The notes under the pieces: generated by a model
What the model saw: only the letters and a program-made list of their open reading frames with translations
What the model was told of the DNA's origin: nothing
Databases searched by the model: none
Translations under genes and position numbers: made by a program
Shown here: piece by piece, positions 45,084 through 53,576 of the stretch
How positions within the stretch are numbered: the first letter of the stretch is position 1
Layout: the number at the start of each line of letters is the position of its first letter
Assembly: GCF_902859625.1 (NCBI RefSeq)
Contig: NZ_CADIJX010000002.1
Location: 806,001 to 870,000, forward strand
Direction of reading: 5' to 3'
DNA from: Achromobacter pestifer
GTDB taxonomy: Bacteria > Pseudomonadota > Gammaproteobacteria > Burkholderiales > Burkholderiaceae_B
DNA: 64,000 nucleotides

Positions 45084-46759
45084 TCGGGTGGCTATCCAGA
45101 AAGCCCAGAAGAGACCGGGCCGACATGACCAGCACCGAGCCATTACGCCTGATACGGCAGGAGCAATTGGACAGGTTGGGCAGTGAGCAGTTTGACATTC
45201 TCATCGTGGGGGGCGGCATTACGGGCGCCTATGCGGCGCTGGACGCCAGCTTGCGCGGCTACCGCGTGGCCGTGATCGAGAAAGATGATTTCGCGTCGGG
45301 CACGTCGTCAAAGTCATCGAAGATGGTGCATGGCGGATTGCGCTACATCGAACAGGGCAATCTGGGCTTGGTGCGCCATTCCCTTCATGAGCGTCAGCGG
45401 TTGCGGCGCAATGCGCGGCACCTGGTGCAGCGCCTGCCGTTCCTGTTTCCGATCCTGGAGCGGGACGGAGTATTCGACAAGCGCCTGTCCAAAGCCTTTG
45501 AAAGCCTGCTGTGGACCTACGACCTGGCGGGCGGATGGCGCGAAGGCATCCTGCATCAGAAGCTGACGGCGGCCGAAGTCCTGTCGCATTGCCCGACGTT
45601 CAAGGAAGACGGCCTGCTGGGCGGCTTCCTGTACTTTGACGCTCGCGTGGACGACGCGCGGCTGACGCTGGCGGTGGCGCGCACCGCGGCCTTTCATGGC
45701 GCTGCCGTCGTGAATCACGCCAAGGCCATCGAGGTGACGCGCACTGCGCATGGCAAGGTGGACGGCGCCATCGTCTTGGCGGGCGACCAGGAAATCCGCG
45801 TCCGCGCCCGCGTGGTCGTCATGGCGACCGGCGTCTGGTTGCGCGACTGGACGGGGGCGAAGAAAGGCGAGCAGCCCACGCTGCATGTACGCCCGGCCAA
45901 GGGGGTGCATGTGGCCGTGCCTTGGCTGAAGGTGCGCAACGATTGCACCGTGACCATACCGGTGCCCGGCCGTAGCCGCCGCGCCACCATCACGCGCTGG
46001 GGCAACGTGTCCTACCTGGGTACGACCGATGAAGATTACGAAGGCGATCTGGACGACGTCTACTGCACCCGTCGAGAACTGGACTTCCTGCTGGAAGGCG
46101 CGCGCTCCGCGCTGAAAACCGATCTGCGGGCCGAAGATGTGGTGGGCAGCATCGCGGGATGCCGGCCGCTGGTGGCGCCGCCCGGTGGCAAGACACTGGA
46201 GATCAAGCGCAATCACGAAATCCGCGTGGCCGACGACGGGTTGGTCACGATCGTGGGGGGCAAGCTCACCACGTCCCGGCACATGGCCGAGCAGACCATC
46301 GACGCCGCGCAGCAGGTCCTGGGGCAGCGCAACGCCTGCCAGACCAAGAAGGCCTATCTGCTGGGCGCGGCGGGCTACGACCCGCAGGCCATCGTGGCCT
46401 CGGGCGGCATGTCCGCGCATCTGGGCGAACGCTACGGCACCGAGGCGCGTTTCGTCAGCGACCTGATGCAGGCGTCGCCCGAGTTGCTGGCGCCCGTCGT
46501 TGACGGCTTGCCCTACACCGAAGCCGAAGTCGTGTACGCGATACGCCATGAATTGGCGAGCACCGTCGAGGACGTGCTGTCGCGCCGCATGCGCACCCGC
46601 CTGATGGCGCGCGACGCCTCGGCGCGCGCGGCTCCGCGCGTGGGACAGATTTTGCAGGCGGAGCTGGGATTGCCGCCCGCCATCATCGCGCAGCAGGTCA
46701 GTGACTACCTGGCTGCCATCAAGCACGAAAAATCCATACTCTTGGGAGAAAGACAATGA
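45080..46759 (+). CDS. glpD: FAD-dependent glycerol-3-phosphate dehydrogenase/oxidase family
   Basis: A 559-residue GlpD-family flavoenzyme. The dinucleotide motif G-G-G-I-T-G is at residues 44-49; S-S-K-S-S-K-M-V-H-G-G-L-R-Y follows at about 75-88; and the C-terminal DAO_C helix bundle includes H-E-L-A-S-T-V-E-D-V-L-S-R-R. It should oxidise sn-glycerol-3-phosphate (or a related polyol phosphate) at the membrane, passing electrons to quinone. ATG 45080 overlaps the kinase stop; an alternative ATG is at 45125. EryB-type erythritol-phosphate dehydrogenases are relatives. Confidence 0.85.
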   Translation: MIGWLSRKPRRDRADMTSTEPLRLIRQEQLDRLGSEQFDILIVGGGITGAYAALDASLRGYRVAVIEKDDFASGTSSKSSKMVHGGLRYIEQGNLGLVRHSLHERQRLRRNARHLVQRLPFLFPILERDGVFDKRLSKAFESLLWTYDLAGGWREGILHQKLTAAEVLSHCPTFKEDGLLGGFLYFDARVDDARLTLAVARTAAFHGAAVVNHAKAIEVTRTAHGKVDGAIVLAGDQEIRVRARVVVMATGVWLRDWTGAKKGEQPTLHVRPAKGVHVAVPWLKVRNDCTVTIPVPGRSRRATITRWGNVSYLGTTDEDYEGDLDDVYCTRRELDFLLEGARSALKTDLRAEDVVGSIAGCRPLVAPPGGKTLEIKRNHEIRVADDGLVTIVGGKLTTSRHMAEQTIDAAQQVLGQRNACQTKKAYLLGAAGYDPQAIVASGGMSAHLGERYGTEARFVSDLMQASPELLAPVVDGLPYTEAEVVYAIRHELASTVEDVLSRRMRTRLMARDASARAAPRVGQILQAELGLPPAIIAQQVSDYLAAIKHEKSILLGERQ

Positions 46760-48312
46760 TCAGCAAAGAAGCCATCAAGCGCGGGTACAACCGTGGCAAC
46801 TATGTCGTGGGCGCACATACCCCGCCGAGCTATGCGGCCGGCTTGACGTCGACAGGATCGGAACCCGGCATGCAGCGCGATCCCGTGCGCGTGTCCGACG
46901 CGCAGATCGATGCCCTGCGCCATGTGGCAGACGATGTGCTGACCGATACGGCCAATGTCGTGGCGTGGACGCGCGATTGGTGGGCAGCCACCATGGTGTC
47001 GGAAACCGGCGGCAAGCCCGCCACGCCGCAGGCGGTGATCGTCAAGGTGTCCACGGTGGCACAAGTGCAGGCGGTCATGCGCATCGCCAACGCGGATGCC
47101 ATCCCCGTCACCGTATCGGCCGGGCGCAGCAACGTCACGGGCGCCGCCTTGCCCGTGCGCGGCGGCATCGTATTGGACGTGTGCCAGTTGAACAAGCTGA
47201 TCAGTGTGGACCGCGAAAGCCAGATCGTCGACGTCGAGGCCGGCATGTTCGGCGACGTGTTCGAGCAGACGGTACAGGGCGAATACGGACTGACGATGGG
47301 GCATTGGCCGTCGTCGTTCGGTATCAGCACCGTGGGCGGTTGGGCGGCCTGCCGGGGGGCGGGCCAGTTGTCCACGCGCTACGGCAAGATTGAAGACATG
47401 GTCTTCGGCATGGACGTGGTGCTGGCCGATGGCAGCCTGATCACGGTGGGCGGCTATTCGCGCGCGGCGGTGGGGTCCGATCTACAACAGGTCTTCATCG
47501 GGTCGGAGGGCACGCTGGGCGTGATTGTGCGCCTGCGCTTGAAACTGCATCGCCTGCCGGACTATGGCCGAGCCATCGCCTATGGCTTCAAGACATTCGC
47601 CATCGGCCTGGAGGCATGCCGCGAAATCATGCAGCGCGGCGCCAATCCGGCGGCACTGCGGCTGTATGACGAACTGGAAAGCGGGGTGCAGTTCAACCGG
47701 CCGGATCTGAATGTGCTGCTGGTGGCCGACGAGGGCGCGCGCCAGATCGTGAACGCGGTGATGGACATCAGCCAGGGCGTCTGCGAGGAACTGGGCGAAA
47801 AGCTGGATGGCGACGCGGTCTTTGAACGCTGGCTTGAAACGCGCTACCTGACTGGCAAGAGCGCCGAAGGCTTCAAGCGCAGCCCGGGTTTCGTGGCCGA
47901 CACGCTGGAAATGGCCGGACGCTGGAGCGATTTGCCCGCCATCTATGATGAAGTGGTGGCGGCGGTCAATGCCGTGCCCGGAACGCTGGCCGGTTCGGCA
48001 CACCAATCCCATGCCTATGTTGATGGCGCTTGCTTGTACTTTTCATTGCGCGGTGAGGTCGAGGTCGAGCGGCGTGCCCAGTGGTATCGCGCCGCCTGGG
48101 ATGCCGCCAACGCGGTGCTGATTAAATATAATGCCGCGCTTAGCCACCACCACGGAGTGGGCCTGTTGCGCGCGCCGTACATGCAGGAATCGCTGGGCAG
48201 CGCGTTCGAGGTGCTGCGCACGATCAAGCGCACGCTGGATCCGCAGAATATCCTTAATCCCGGCAAGCTGGGGTTGAGCGATCAGCGTTCTTATGGTCAG
48301 GAAAATCGATAA
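46756..48312 (+). CDS. FAD-binding oxidase, alkyl-dihydroxyacetone-phosphate synthase-like
   Basis: A 518-residue PCMH-type flavoprotein. The FAD domain has V-S-A-G-R-S-N-V-T-G (about residues 116-125) and G-S-E-G-T-L-G-V-I (about 250). Near the C-terminus is S-H-H-H-G-V-G-L-L-R, with His464-466; a near-identical triple-His loop is the hallmark of eukaryotic alkyl-DHAP synthase, which forms the ether bond in ether lipids. The reaction here is unknown. It overlaps glpD by 4 nt and is followed by glpP, so it acts on a glycerol-phosphate or DHAP derivative by inference. Confidence 0.85.
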   Translation: MISKEAIKRGYNRGNYVVGAHTPPSYAAGLTSTGSEPGMQRDPVRVSDAQIDALRHVADDVLTDTANVVAWTRDWWAATMVSETGGKPATPQAVIVKVSTVAQVQAVMRIANADAIPVTVSAGRSNVTGAALPVRGGIVLDVCQLNKLISVDRESQIVDVEAGMFGDVFEQTVQGEYGLTMGHWPSSFGISTVGGWAACRGAGQLSTRYGKIEDMVFGMDVVLADGSLITVGGYSRAAVGSDLQQVFIGSEGTLGVIVRLRLKLHRLPDYGRAIAYGFKTFAIGLEACREIMQRGANPAALRLYDELESGVQFNRPDLNVLLVADEGARQIVNAVMDISQGVCEELGEKLDGDAVFERWLETRYLTGKSAEGFKRSPGFVADTLEMAGRWSDLPAIYDEVVAAVNAVPGTLAGSAHQSHAYVDGACLYFSLRGEVEVERRAQWYRAAWDAANAVLIKYNAALSHHHGVGLLRAPYMQESLGSAFEVLRTIKRTLDPQNILNPGKLGLSDQRSYGQENR

Positions 48313-48314
48313 CC

Positions 48315-48899
48315 ATGGATAGGTCATTCGGGGCATGTCTGGCGCGTCATCCGGTCATTGCGACGATGTACGGGCTTGAGCAGATCAACACCTTCGTGGG
48401 CAGCGTGGCCGAGATCGGCATCGTCGCCAACGTCGAGCTGCGCAAGTTGGCGCCCGTGATCGCGGCCTTGAACCGGGCGGGCAAGTTCGCGATCGTCAAC
48501 ATAGATAGCTGCGAAGGCCTGTCGCAAGACAAGGGCGGGGTCGAATACCTGGCCGATATCGGCGTCGCCAGCCTGGTGTCCACCCGGGTGGCTACGATCC
48601 AGCGCGCCAATCGGGCGGGTATGGTCACGATGCAGAAGGTGTTCGTGACCGACCGTTCGACCTGGCCGCGCAGCGTCAAGGCGCTGGAGCAGAGCGACCC
48701 CAATCTGGTCCAACTGATGCCTGCGCCCATGTTGACGCACATGGCGGAACAGGACCTGAAGGCCCTGCCGCCGATTGTCGCGTCGGGGTTCGTCTGCAAT
48801 CAGACGGATATCGGCATCGCCATGAAGCACGGGGCGGTGGGCGTGTCGACCAGCGACCACGCCTTGTGGAGCCTGGATCCCCGTCAGCTGAAGGTCTGA
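48315..48899 (+). CDS. glpP: glycerol-3-phosphate-responsive antiterminator, GlpP family
   Basis: A 194-residue GlpP-family protein (PF04309). It has the TIM-barrel-like pattern with F-A-I-V-N-I-D-S-C-E-G-L near residue 60, G-V-E-Y-L-A-D-I-G-V, and L-M-P-A-P-M-L with a closing G-A-V-G-V-S-T-S. In Bacillus, GlpP binds glycerol-3-phosphate and the leader mRNA to prevent early termination. It is 2 nt after the AGPS-like gene. The matching leader stem-loop upstream of the operon suggests it controls its own operon. Confidence 0.88.
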   Translation: MDRSFGACLARHPVIATMYGLEQINTFVGSVAEIGIVANVELRKLAPVIAALNRAGKFAIVNIDSCEGLSQDKGGVEYLADIGVASLVSTRVATIQRANRAGMVTMQKVFVTDRSTWPRSVKALEQSDPNLVQLMPAPMLTHMAEQDLKALPPIVASGFVCNQTDIGIAMKHGAVGVSTSDHALWSLDPRQLKV

Positions 48900-48900
48900 C

Positions 48901-49908
48901 TCAATCCAGCTGCGCGCCGGATTTCCGCACCAGCTCCTGCCACACCGCGTATTCGCCTCGATAGTTCGAGGCGAATGCCTCGGGGGTGTTGCCCAGTGCG
49001 ATGAAGCCCATCGCGCTCAGGCGCTCTTGCATGTCCTGCGTGCGCGTCATGGCCTGCATCAAGCCGGCCAGGCGTGCCACGACGGGCTGCGGCGTTTGAA
49101 TGGGCGCTGCCAACGCCACCCAGCCGACCACGCGGTAGGCGTCGTCCTCCAGGCCTTGCTCCGCCAGGGTCGGGGCGTCGGGCAGGACTTGCATGCGCTG
49201 CTTGCCTGTGACGCCGATCAGCGCCAGCCTGCCGTTGTCGATATAGGGCTTGGCGCCCAGTGCGCTGGCGAAAGCCATTTGGATTCGTCCGCCGATCAGG
49301 TCTTGCAGCATGGGCGATTCGCCCTTGTAGGCAATGTGCGTCATGTCGCCGTTTTGCGTTTCGCTCAGGTAGGCGCCGCCCAAATGCGCATAGGAACCGA
49401 CGCCCCACGAGCCATACGCCAGCTTGCCCGGGTTGCGGCGCACGTAGTCGAGCAGTTCGGGGCCGTTGCGGGCGGGCACGCTGGGGTGCACGGTAAGGGT
49501 GACCGGCGCCATGGCGATCTGCGAAATCAGGATCAGGTCGCGGGACGTGTCATAAGGCAGGTTCTTGTACAGGAATTGGTTCAATAGCAGCGACGAACTG
49601 AGCGAGACCGTCAGCGCATAGCCGTCTGGCGGTGCTTTGGCCACGGCGTCGGTGCCCATGATGCCGGAAGCACCGCCCCGGTTCTCAACCAGCACCGGTT
49701 GCCCAACCGCCGCGGACAGCCGTTCGGCGACCAGGCGGGCCACGATGTCGGTGGCACCTCCGGCGTTGTAGGGCACGACGATTTTCACCGGTCTGGATGG
49801 CCATGCGTCTTGGGCGAAAACGGCTTGGGGCAGATTCAGCGCGGCCAGGCCGCATGCCGTTTGCTGGAACCACTGGCGGCGCGACAGGCGCGGGGAGTAC
49901 GCGGTCAT
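48901..49908 (-). CDS. Bug family solute-binding protein with Tat-like signal
   Basis: A 335-residue TctC-like periplasmic binding protein. The N-terminus L-S-R-R-Q-W-F-Q-Q-T looks like a twin-arginine signal (cleavage near V-F-A-Q). The mature part has P-V-K-I-V-V-P-Y-N-A-G-G-A-T-D, V-E-N-R-G-G-A-S-G-I-M-G and the Y-K-G-E-S-P-M-L-Q-D-L-I-G-G block. ATG 49908 has GGAG 8 nt upstream; a start 30 nt further up is less likely. It is convergent with glpP (1-nt gap) and has no membrane partner nearby. The ligand is unknown. Confidence 0.9.
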   Translation of the reverse strand: MTAYSPRLSRRQWFQQTACGLAALNLPQAVFAQDAWPSRPVKIVVPYNAGGATDIVARLVAERLSAAVGQPVLVENRGGASGIMGTDAVAKAPPDGYALTVSLSSSLLLNQFLYKNLPYDTSRDLILISQIAMAPVTLTVHPSVPARNGPELLDYVRRNPGKLAYGSWGVGSYAHLGGAYLSETQNGDMTHIAYKGESPMLQDLIGGRIQMAFASALGAKPYIDNGRLALIGVTGKQRMQVLPDAPTLAEQGLEDDAYRVVGWVALAAPIQTPQPVVARLAGLMQAMTRTQDMQERLSAMGFIALGNTPEAFASNYRGEYAVWQELVRKSGAQLD

Positions 49909-50070
49909 GGGTTTGTCTCCAGAAGTTGCGCGTTTCACCGCGCGGGAGGGCCCCGGACGGCATCGCGCTTATCTGGCGATTCTTGCCTTCGGATGTTTCT
50001 TTGACAATGCTGCGTTGAGTTGACATCGTGTCAAAAATAATTTGACTATCCTATGGGTAAGATGTTCATA

Positions 50071-50090
50071 TACTGGATATATATACAGTT
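50071..50090. promoter_or_regulatory. near-consensus LexA (SOS) box
   Basis: TACTGGATATATATACAGTT matches the classical SOS box (CTG-N10-CAG with alternating TA core) at 18 of 20 positions. It lies 77 nt upstream of the VOC protein start, where it could overlap the promoter. Confidence 0.65.
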
Positions 50091-50166
50091 TCATGATTCA
50101 ATCTCCCGTTCCATCGGGCGCATACAGGCATGGCCCGCGCCCGGTTTCCCTTCTGCAAGGCGAATC

Positions 50167-50559
50167 ATGAAATTTGGCTACACCATCGTCTATGTGCCCG
50201 ACGTCGCAGCATCCCTGACGTTCTTTGAACGTGCCTTTGGATTCTCACGCCGCTTCCTGCATGAATCCCAAACCTATGGCGAACTCGACACCGGGGAAAC
50301 CACCTTGTCGTTTGCCGCGCACGAACTGGGCGATATGAATTTCAGCGGCGGGCACGTCGAGGCCTCGTCCTCGGTCAAGCCCCTGGGCATGGAATTGGCT
50401 TTCGTGACGGATGACGTCGCCGCTGCCCATGCGCAGGCGGTTTCGCTGGGGGCAACGGAATTGAGCCCGCCGGTGGCCAAGCCGTGGGGGCAGGTGGTGT
50501 CTTATCTGCGTTGCCCCGATGGCACCTTGGTGGAACTCTGCACGCCTGTGCAGGGCTGA
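50167..50559 (+). CDS. VOC/glyoxalase superfamily protein
   Basis: A 130-residue protein with two beta-alpha-beta-beta-beta units: first unit Y-T-I-V-Y-V-P-D-V-A-A-S-L-x-F-F-E-R-A-F-G-F, second ending P-W-G-Q-V-V-S-Y-L-R-C-P-D-G-T-L-V-E-L. The metal-ligand Glu in V-E-L-C is kept. This is typical of glyoxalase/bleomycin-resistance/dioxygenase folds; the substrate is unknown. ATG 50167 is chosen by the family start; the frame is open further upstream over the LexA-like site. Confidence 0.85.
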   Translation: MKFGYTIVYVPDVAASLTFFERAFGFSRRFLHESQTYGELDTGETTLSFAAHELGDMNFSGGHVEASSSVKPLGMELAFVTDDVAAAHAQAVSLGATELSPPVAKPWGQVVSYLRCPDGTLVELCTPVQG

Positions 50560-50591
50560 TCCCTATTCGTGGATCAGCGTAAATCCGTGGG

Positions 50592-51221
50592 TCAGCGTAA
50601 ATCGCTGCGCCGATATAGCGTCAGGCCCAGCGCCAGCACAGCAAGGATGCCGGCGCAGCCACGGTTGACCCACGTCATCACTCGGGCGGAAAACGTCCGC
50701 ATGGCGTGGCGTCCGCCCATGGCGTAGAGGCTCATCATCACGCAGTCAATGGCGGCACTGGTCAGTGCCAGCACCAGGTATTGCTGGGCGACGGGCGCGG
50801 CTGGCTGGATGAATTGCGGCAGGAACGCCGAAAAGAACAAAACGCCCTTTGGGTTCGACAGCCCAACCACCAATGCTCTGAAGAATGCTGAGCGTCCGCT
50901 GACGGAACCCTGCGCGGCGTGCGCGCGCAAGGCTTGCGCGGGCGTGCGCCAGATGGCCCACGCCAGATACAGCAGATAGGCTGCGCCGCCCCATTTGACG
51001 ATCAAGAAAAGTTGTTCGGACGCTTGCAGTAGCGCACCCAGTCCGCATCCCACCGCGCCGATCAGAATCAGGTCCGACAACGCCGCGCCGGCGATGCCGC
51101 AACGTGCCACGCGCATGCCGTGGCAGGCGCCATTGTTCAGCGCCAGCAGCATCGACGGGCCGGGGGTGATCATCACGGCGCTGACCGCGACCATATAAAG
51201 AAAAAAGGTTGTCGCGTTCAT
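50592..51221 (-). CDS. LysE/RhtB family amino-acid exporter
   Basis: A 209-residue inner-membrane protein with about six spans. It has the family's early V-M-I-T-P-G-P-S-M motif (about residues 16-24), G-x-x-x-G-A-A-L-S-D (about 41-50) and L-S-N-P-K-G-V-L-F-F (about 122-131). Members export lysine, threonine, homoserine or toxic analogues. It diverges from aqpZ. Confidence 0.9.
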   Translation of the reverse strand: MNATTFFLYMVAVSAVMITPGPSMLLALNNGACHGMRVARCGIAGAALSDLILIGAVGCGLGALLQASEQLFLIVKWGGAAYLLYLAWAIWRTPAQALRAHAAQGSVSGRSAFFRALVVGLSNPKGVLFFSAFLPQFIQPAAPVAQQYLVLALTSAAIDCVMMSLYAMGGRHAMRTFSARVMTWVNRGCAGILAVLALGLTLYRRSDLR

Positions 51222-51363
51222 GTTCCGATGGGCTCCGCGCGAAGGCGGTCATCAGAATAGCGCGAAATGCAGGGGCTTTTCAGCATCGTCCATTTGCACG
51301 ATCCCCGTCTCTCTCCGCGAGCCGTACCGTCACGACAGGCCCCGCGCGGCCCGGCGCCAGAAC

Positions 51364-51408
51364 AAGAACTGTCAAGATTTTCAGTTCTTTAAAGTCGTGA
51401 TCGCGACT
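51364..51408. promoter_or_regulatory. two inverted repeats upstream of aqpZ
   Basis: AAGAACTG-N10-CAGTTCTT (51364-51389) and AGTCG-N6-CGACT (51393-51408) lie in the lysE-aqpZ intergenic region, the second 39 nt before the aqpZ start. They could be operators or leader hairpins. Confidence 0.5.
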
Positions 51409-51446
51409 GCGCGATACCGTGAGCTTTTCGTATTCGGAGAGTTGAT

Positions 51447-52160
51447 ATGTTCTCGCTTTCAAAGCGTTGCGGCGCAGAGTTTTTTGGTACGTTCTGGCTC
51501 GTGCTGGGAGGGTGCGGAGCCGCAGTGCTGGCGGCCGGATTCCCGGAGTTGGGGATTGGTTTTGCGGGCGTCGCGTTGGCATTCGGCTTGACGGTTCTGA
51601 CGATGGCGTTCGCGGTGGGCCATATCTCTGGCGGGCATTTCAACCCGGCGGTCACGATCGGGTTGGTGGCAGGCGGGCGCTTTCCCGCCAAGGAAATCGT
51701 GCCCTACGTGGTGGCGCAGGTGTTGGGCGCGATCGTGGCGGCGGCTGTCTTGGCGTGCATTGCCAGCGGCAAGCTGGGTTTCGATCTGAAAGGCAGCCAT
51801 TTCGCGGCTAACGGCTACGGCGCTTATTCGCCCGGCAAGTACTCGCTGTTATCCGCGTTGTTGACGGAAGTGGTGATGACGGCGGGCTTTTTGTTCGTGA
51901 TCCTTGGCGCCACGTCCAAGCGGGCGCCCGCCGGGTTTGCGGCGATTCCGATCGGGTTGGCCTTGACGCTGATCCACCTGATCAGCATCCCGGTCACCAA
52001 TACGTCGGTGAATCCGGCGCGTTCGACCGGGCCGGCCCTGTTCGTGGGTGGATGGGCGGTGGAACAGCTATGGTTGTTCTGGGTCGCGCCGATTGCCGGG
52101 GCCATCATTGGCGCGATTGCCTATCGCATGATCAGCGATCCCGCGGCAGATCGCGGCTAG
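51447..52160 (+). CDS. aqpZ: aquaporin Z
   Basis: A 237-residue six-span channel. The two NPA motifs are at residues 66-68 and 189-191, followed by the selectivity Arg192; His177 occupies the filter position of water-specific AqpZ. It mediates rapid water flux across the inner membrane. GGAGAGTTG precedes the ATG. Confidence 0.95.
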   Translation: MFSLSKRCGAEFFGTFWLVLGGCGAAVLAAGFPELGIGFAGVALAFGLTVLTMAFAVGHISGGHFNPAVTIGLVAGGRFPAKEIVPYVVAQVLGAIVAAAVLACIASGKLGFDLKGSHFAANGYGAYSPGKYSLLSALLTEVVMTAGFLFVILGATSKRAPAGFAAIPIGLALTLIHLISIPVTNTSVNPARSTGPALFVGGWAVEQLWLFWVAPIAGAIIGAIAYRMISDPAADRG

Positions 52161-52169
52161 TCCAAGAAC

Positions 52170-53387
52170 CTAGGGTACCTCGTCCAATTGCGCGAGTTGG
52201 GTGTCTTCAGGGAACCCCAACGTGCGGTATCTGACGGGGTAGCCGGCTTCTTGCGCCAGCAAGGGCGCCAGCAAGCGTGCAGCCTGTTCCCACGAGACAA
52301 CCCGGACTTCGCCCAGAGCATCCTCCGCATCCGGGCGGACCAGCGCCAGGCGGTCCACTTTGGGTAGCGATGTATCCACGCCTCGCGTCCATGACGCCAG
52401 CGAGAACGAGGTGGCCGGGTCGTCGTCCTGGGTGAAGAGGTTATAGTTGGCCACGAAGATATCCATGCCCTGTTCTTCGTGGATATGGTCCAACGCCTCT
52501 TTTTGCGCGTCGTATTCAGACTTGTCCAGTAAGCGCGCCAGATGCGCCAGACGGTGCGTCAATGCGGGGCTGACGGGCTGGTAGCGCGTGGGCAGCCGGT
52601 CTTCGTAGTGGTACATGTGGGCGCTGACCACACGGCCGTTTTGCAGCGCCTGATAGCAGAACTCCACCATGGCGACCAGGCCATGGTCATCGTTGTCCCC
52701 GGTGACAAGCAGCACGTCGCGCGTGGGCATCATGAACACCGGGCGGCCGCGCACCGGCACCCGTTCAAGCATGTCGGGCAGCAAGGCGCGGCTGATGTCG
52801 TAACCGTCCGCCCAGTCACCTCGATAGACGCCCGGGGCAAGTTCGGAAAAGTGGTCGGGCGCATTGCGCAGGTTGTCGATGGCGATGGCCAACGCTTGGT
52901 CAAACGTCAGATTCCACGCGGCCTCGGGGCCATTGGTCAGGGTGGAAATGGCGTCGGGGTGATCCAACGCCAGCAGCACCACGCAATCATCGCCGAAGGG
53001 ATGGAAAGCGGGATGGAAGGCCGAGTCGTTGCCTTCGGTGCGAACGTGGTGCAGCCGCACGTCTTCCAGCGCGCTGCGGCCGCGAATGACCGCCCTGAGC
53101 ATCGGCCGGGCCACGGACGCTTGTTGCGGCGTGCTTTGCGTGCTGCTGGCAAGCGCGGACAAGAAACCCCGCAAGGCGCGCTTTTGTTCGGCGCCGCGCG
53201 TGTTGCAATAGGCGTGATAGGCGTTGTGCAGATTGAAGAATGACCCTTCACCCAGCAGCAACCGGAATTCATCGGCCTTGTAGGTCAGCGCGTTCTCGAA
53301 GCCGTCGCGCCGCGCTGCGGCGATGAAGAGCTTGGCGAACTGGTCCGGCGAGGGCTTGCGCCGAAAGAGAGAATCGAAAAACCCCAT
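52170..53387 (-). CDS. uncharacterised protein, possibly DUF1444-like
   Basis: A 405-residue soluble protein. The middle resembles the YtpQ/DUF1444 family in the A-L-A-I-A-I-D-N-L-R helix followed by R-P-V-F-M-M-P-T-R-D-V-L-L-V-T-G, but the match is from memory and tentative. The start at 53387 (M-G-F-F-D-S-L-F) has AAAGGTGG just upstream; an in-frame start 105 nt further up lacks a ribosome site. There is no signal peptide. The role is unknown. Confidence 0.7.
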   Translation of the reverse strand: MGFFDSLFRRKPSPDQFAKLFIAAARRDGFENALTYKADEFRLLLGEGSFFNLHNAYHAYCNTRGAEQKRALRGFLSALASSTQSTPQQASVARPMLRAVIRGRSALEDVRLHHVRTEGNDSAFHPAFHPFGDDCVVLLALDHPDAISTLTNGPEAAWNLTFDQALAIAIDNLRNAPDHFSELAPGVYRGDWADGYDISRALLPDMLERVPVRGRPVFMMPTRDVLLVTGDNDDHGLVAMVEFCYQALQNGRVVSAHMYHYEDRLPTRYQPVSPALTHRLAHLARLLDKSEYDAQKEALDHIHEEQGMDIFVANYNLFTQDDDPATSFSLASWTRGVDTSLPKVDRLALVRPDAEDALGEVRVVSWEQAARLLAPLLAQEAGYPVRYRTLGFPEDTQLAQLDEVP

Positions 53388-53576
53388 GTGCCACCTTTGA
53401 TTCAACTGCCGGGCCGCGCGTTGGCCGGCCAGCGACGGACCATTGTGGCCAGTGAACCCCCTCGCGTCCAGCGATAAAGCCGGGAGTTGCATGGGCGGGC
53501 GATAATACCGCCCGACTGTCAGCCCTTGTTCCTGGTGGACGCATTTAAGAATAATAGGAAGTACGGATAGTCATCC

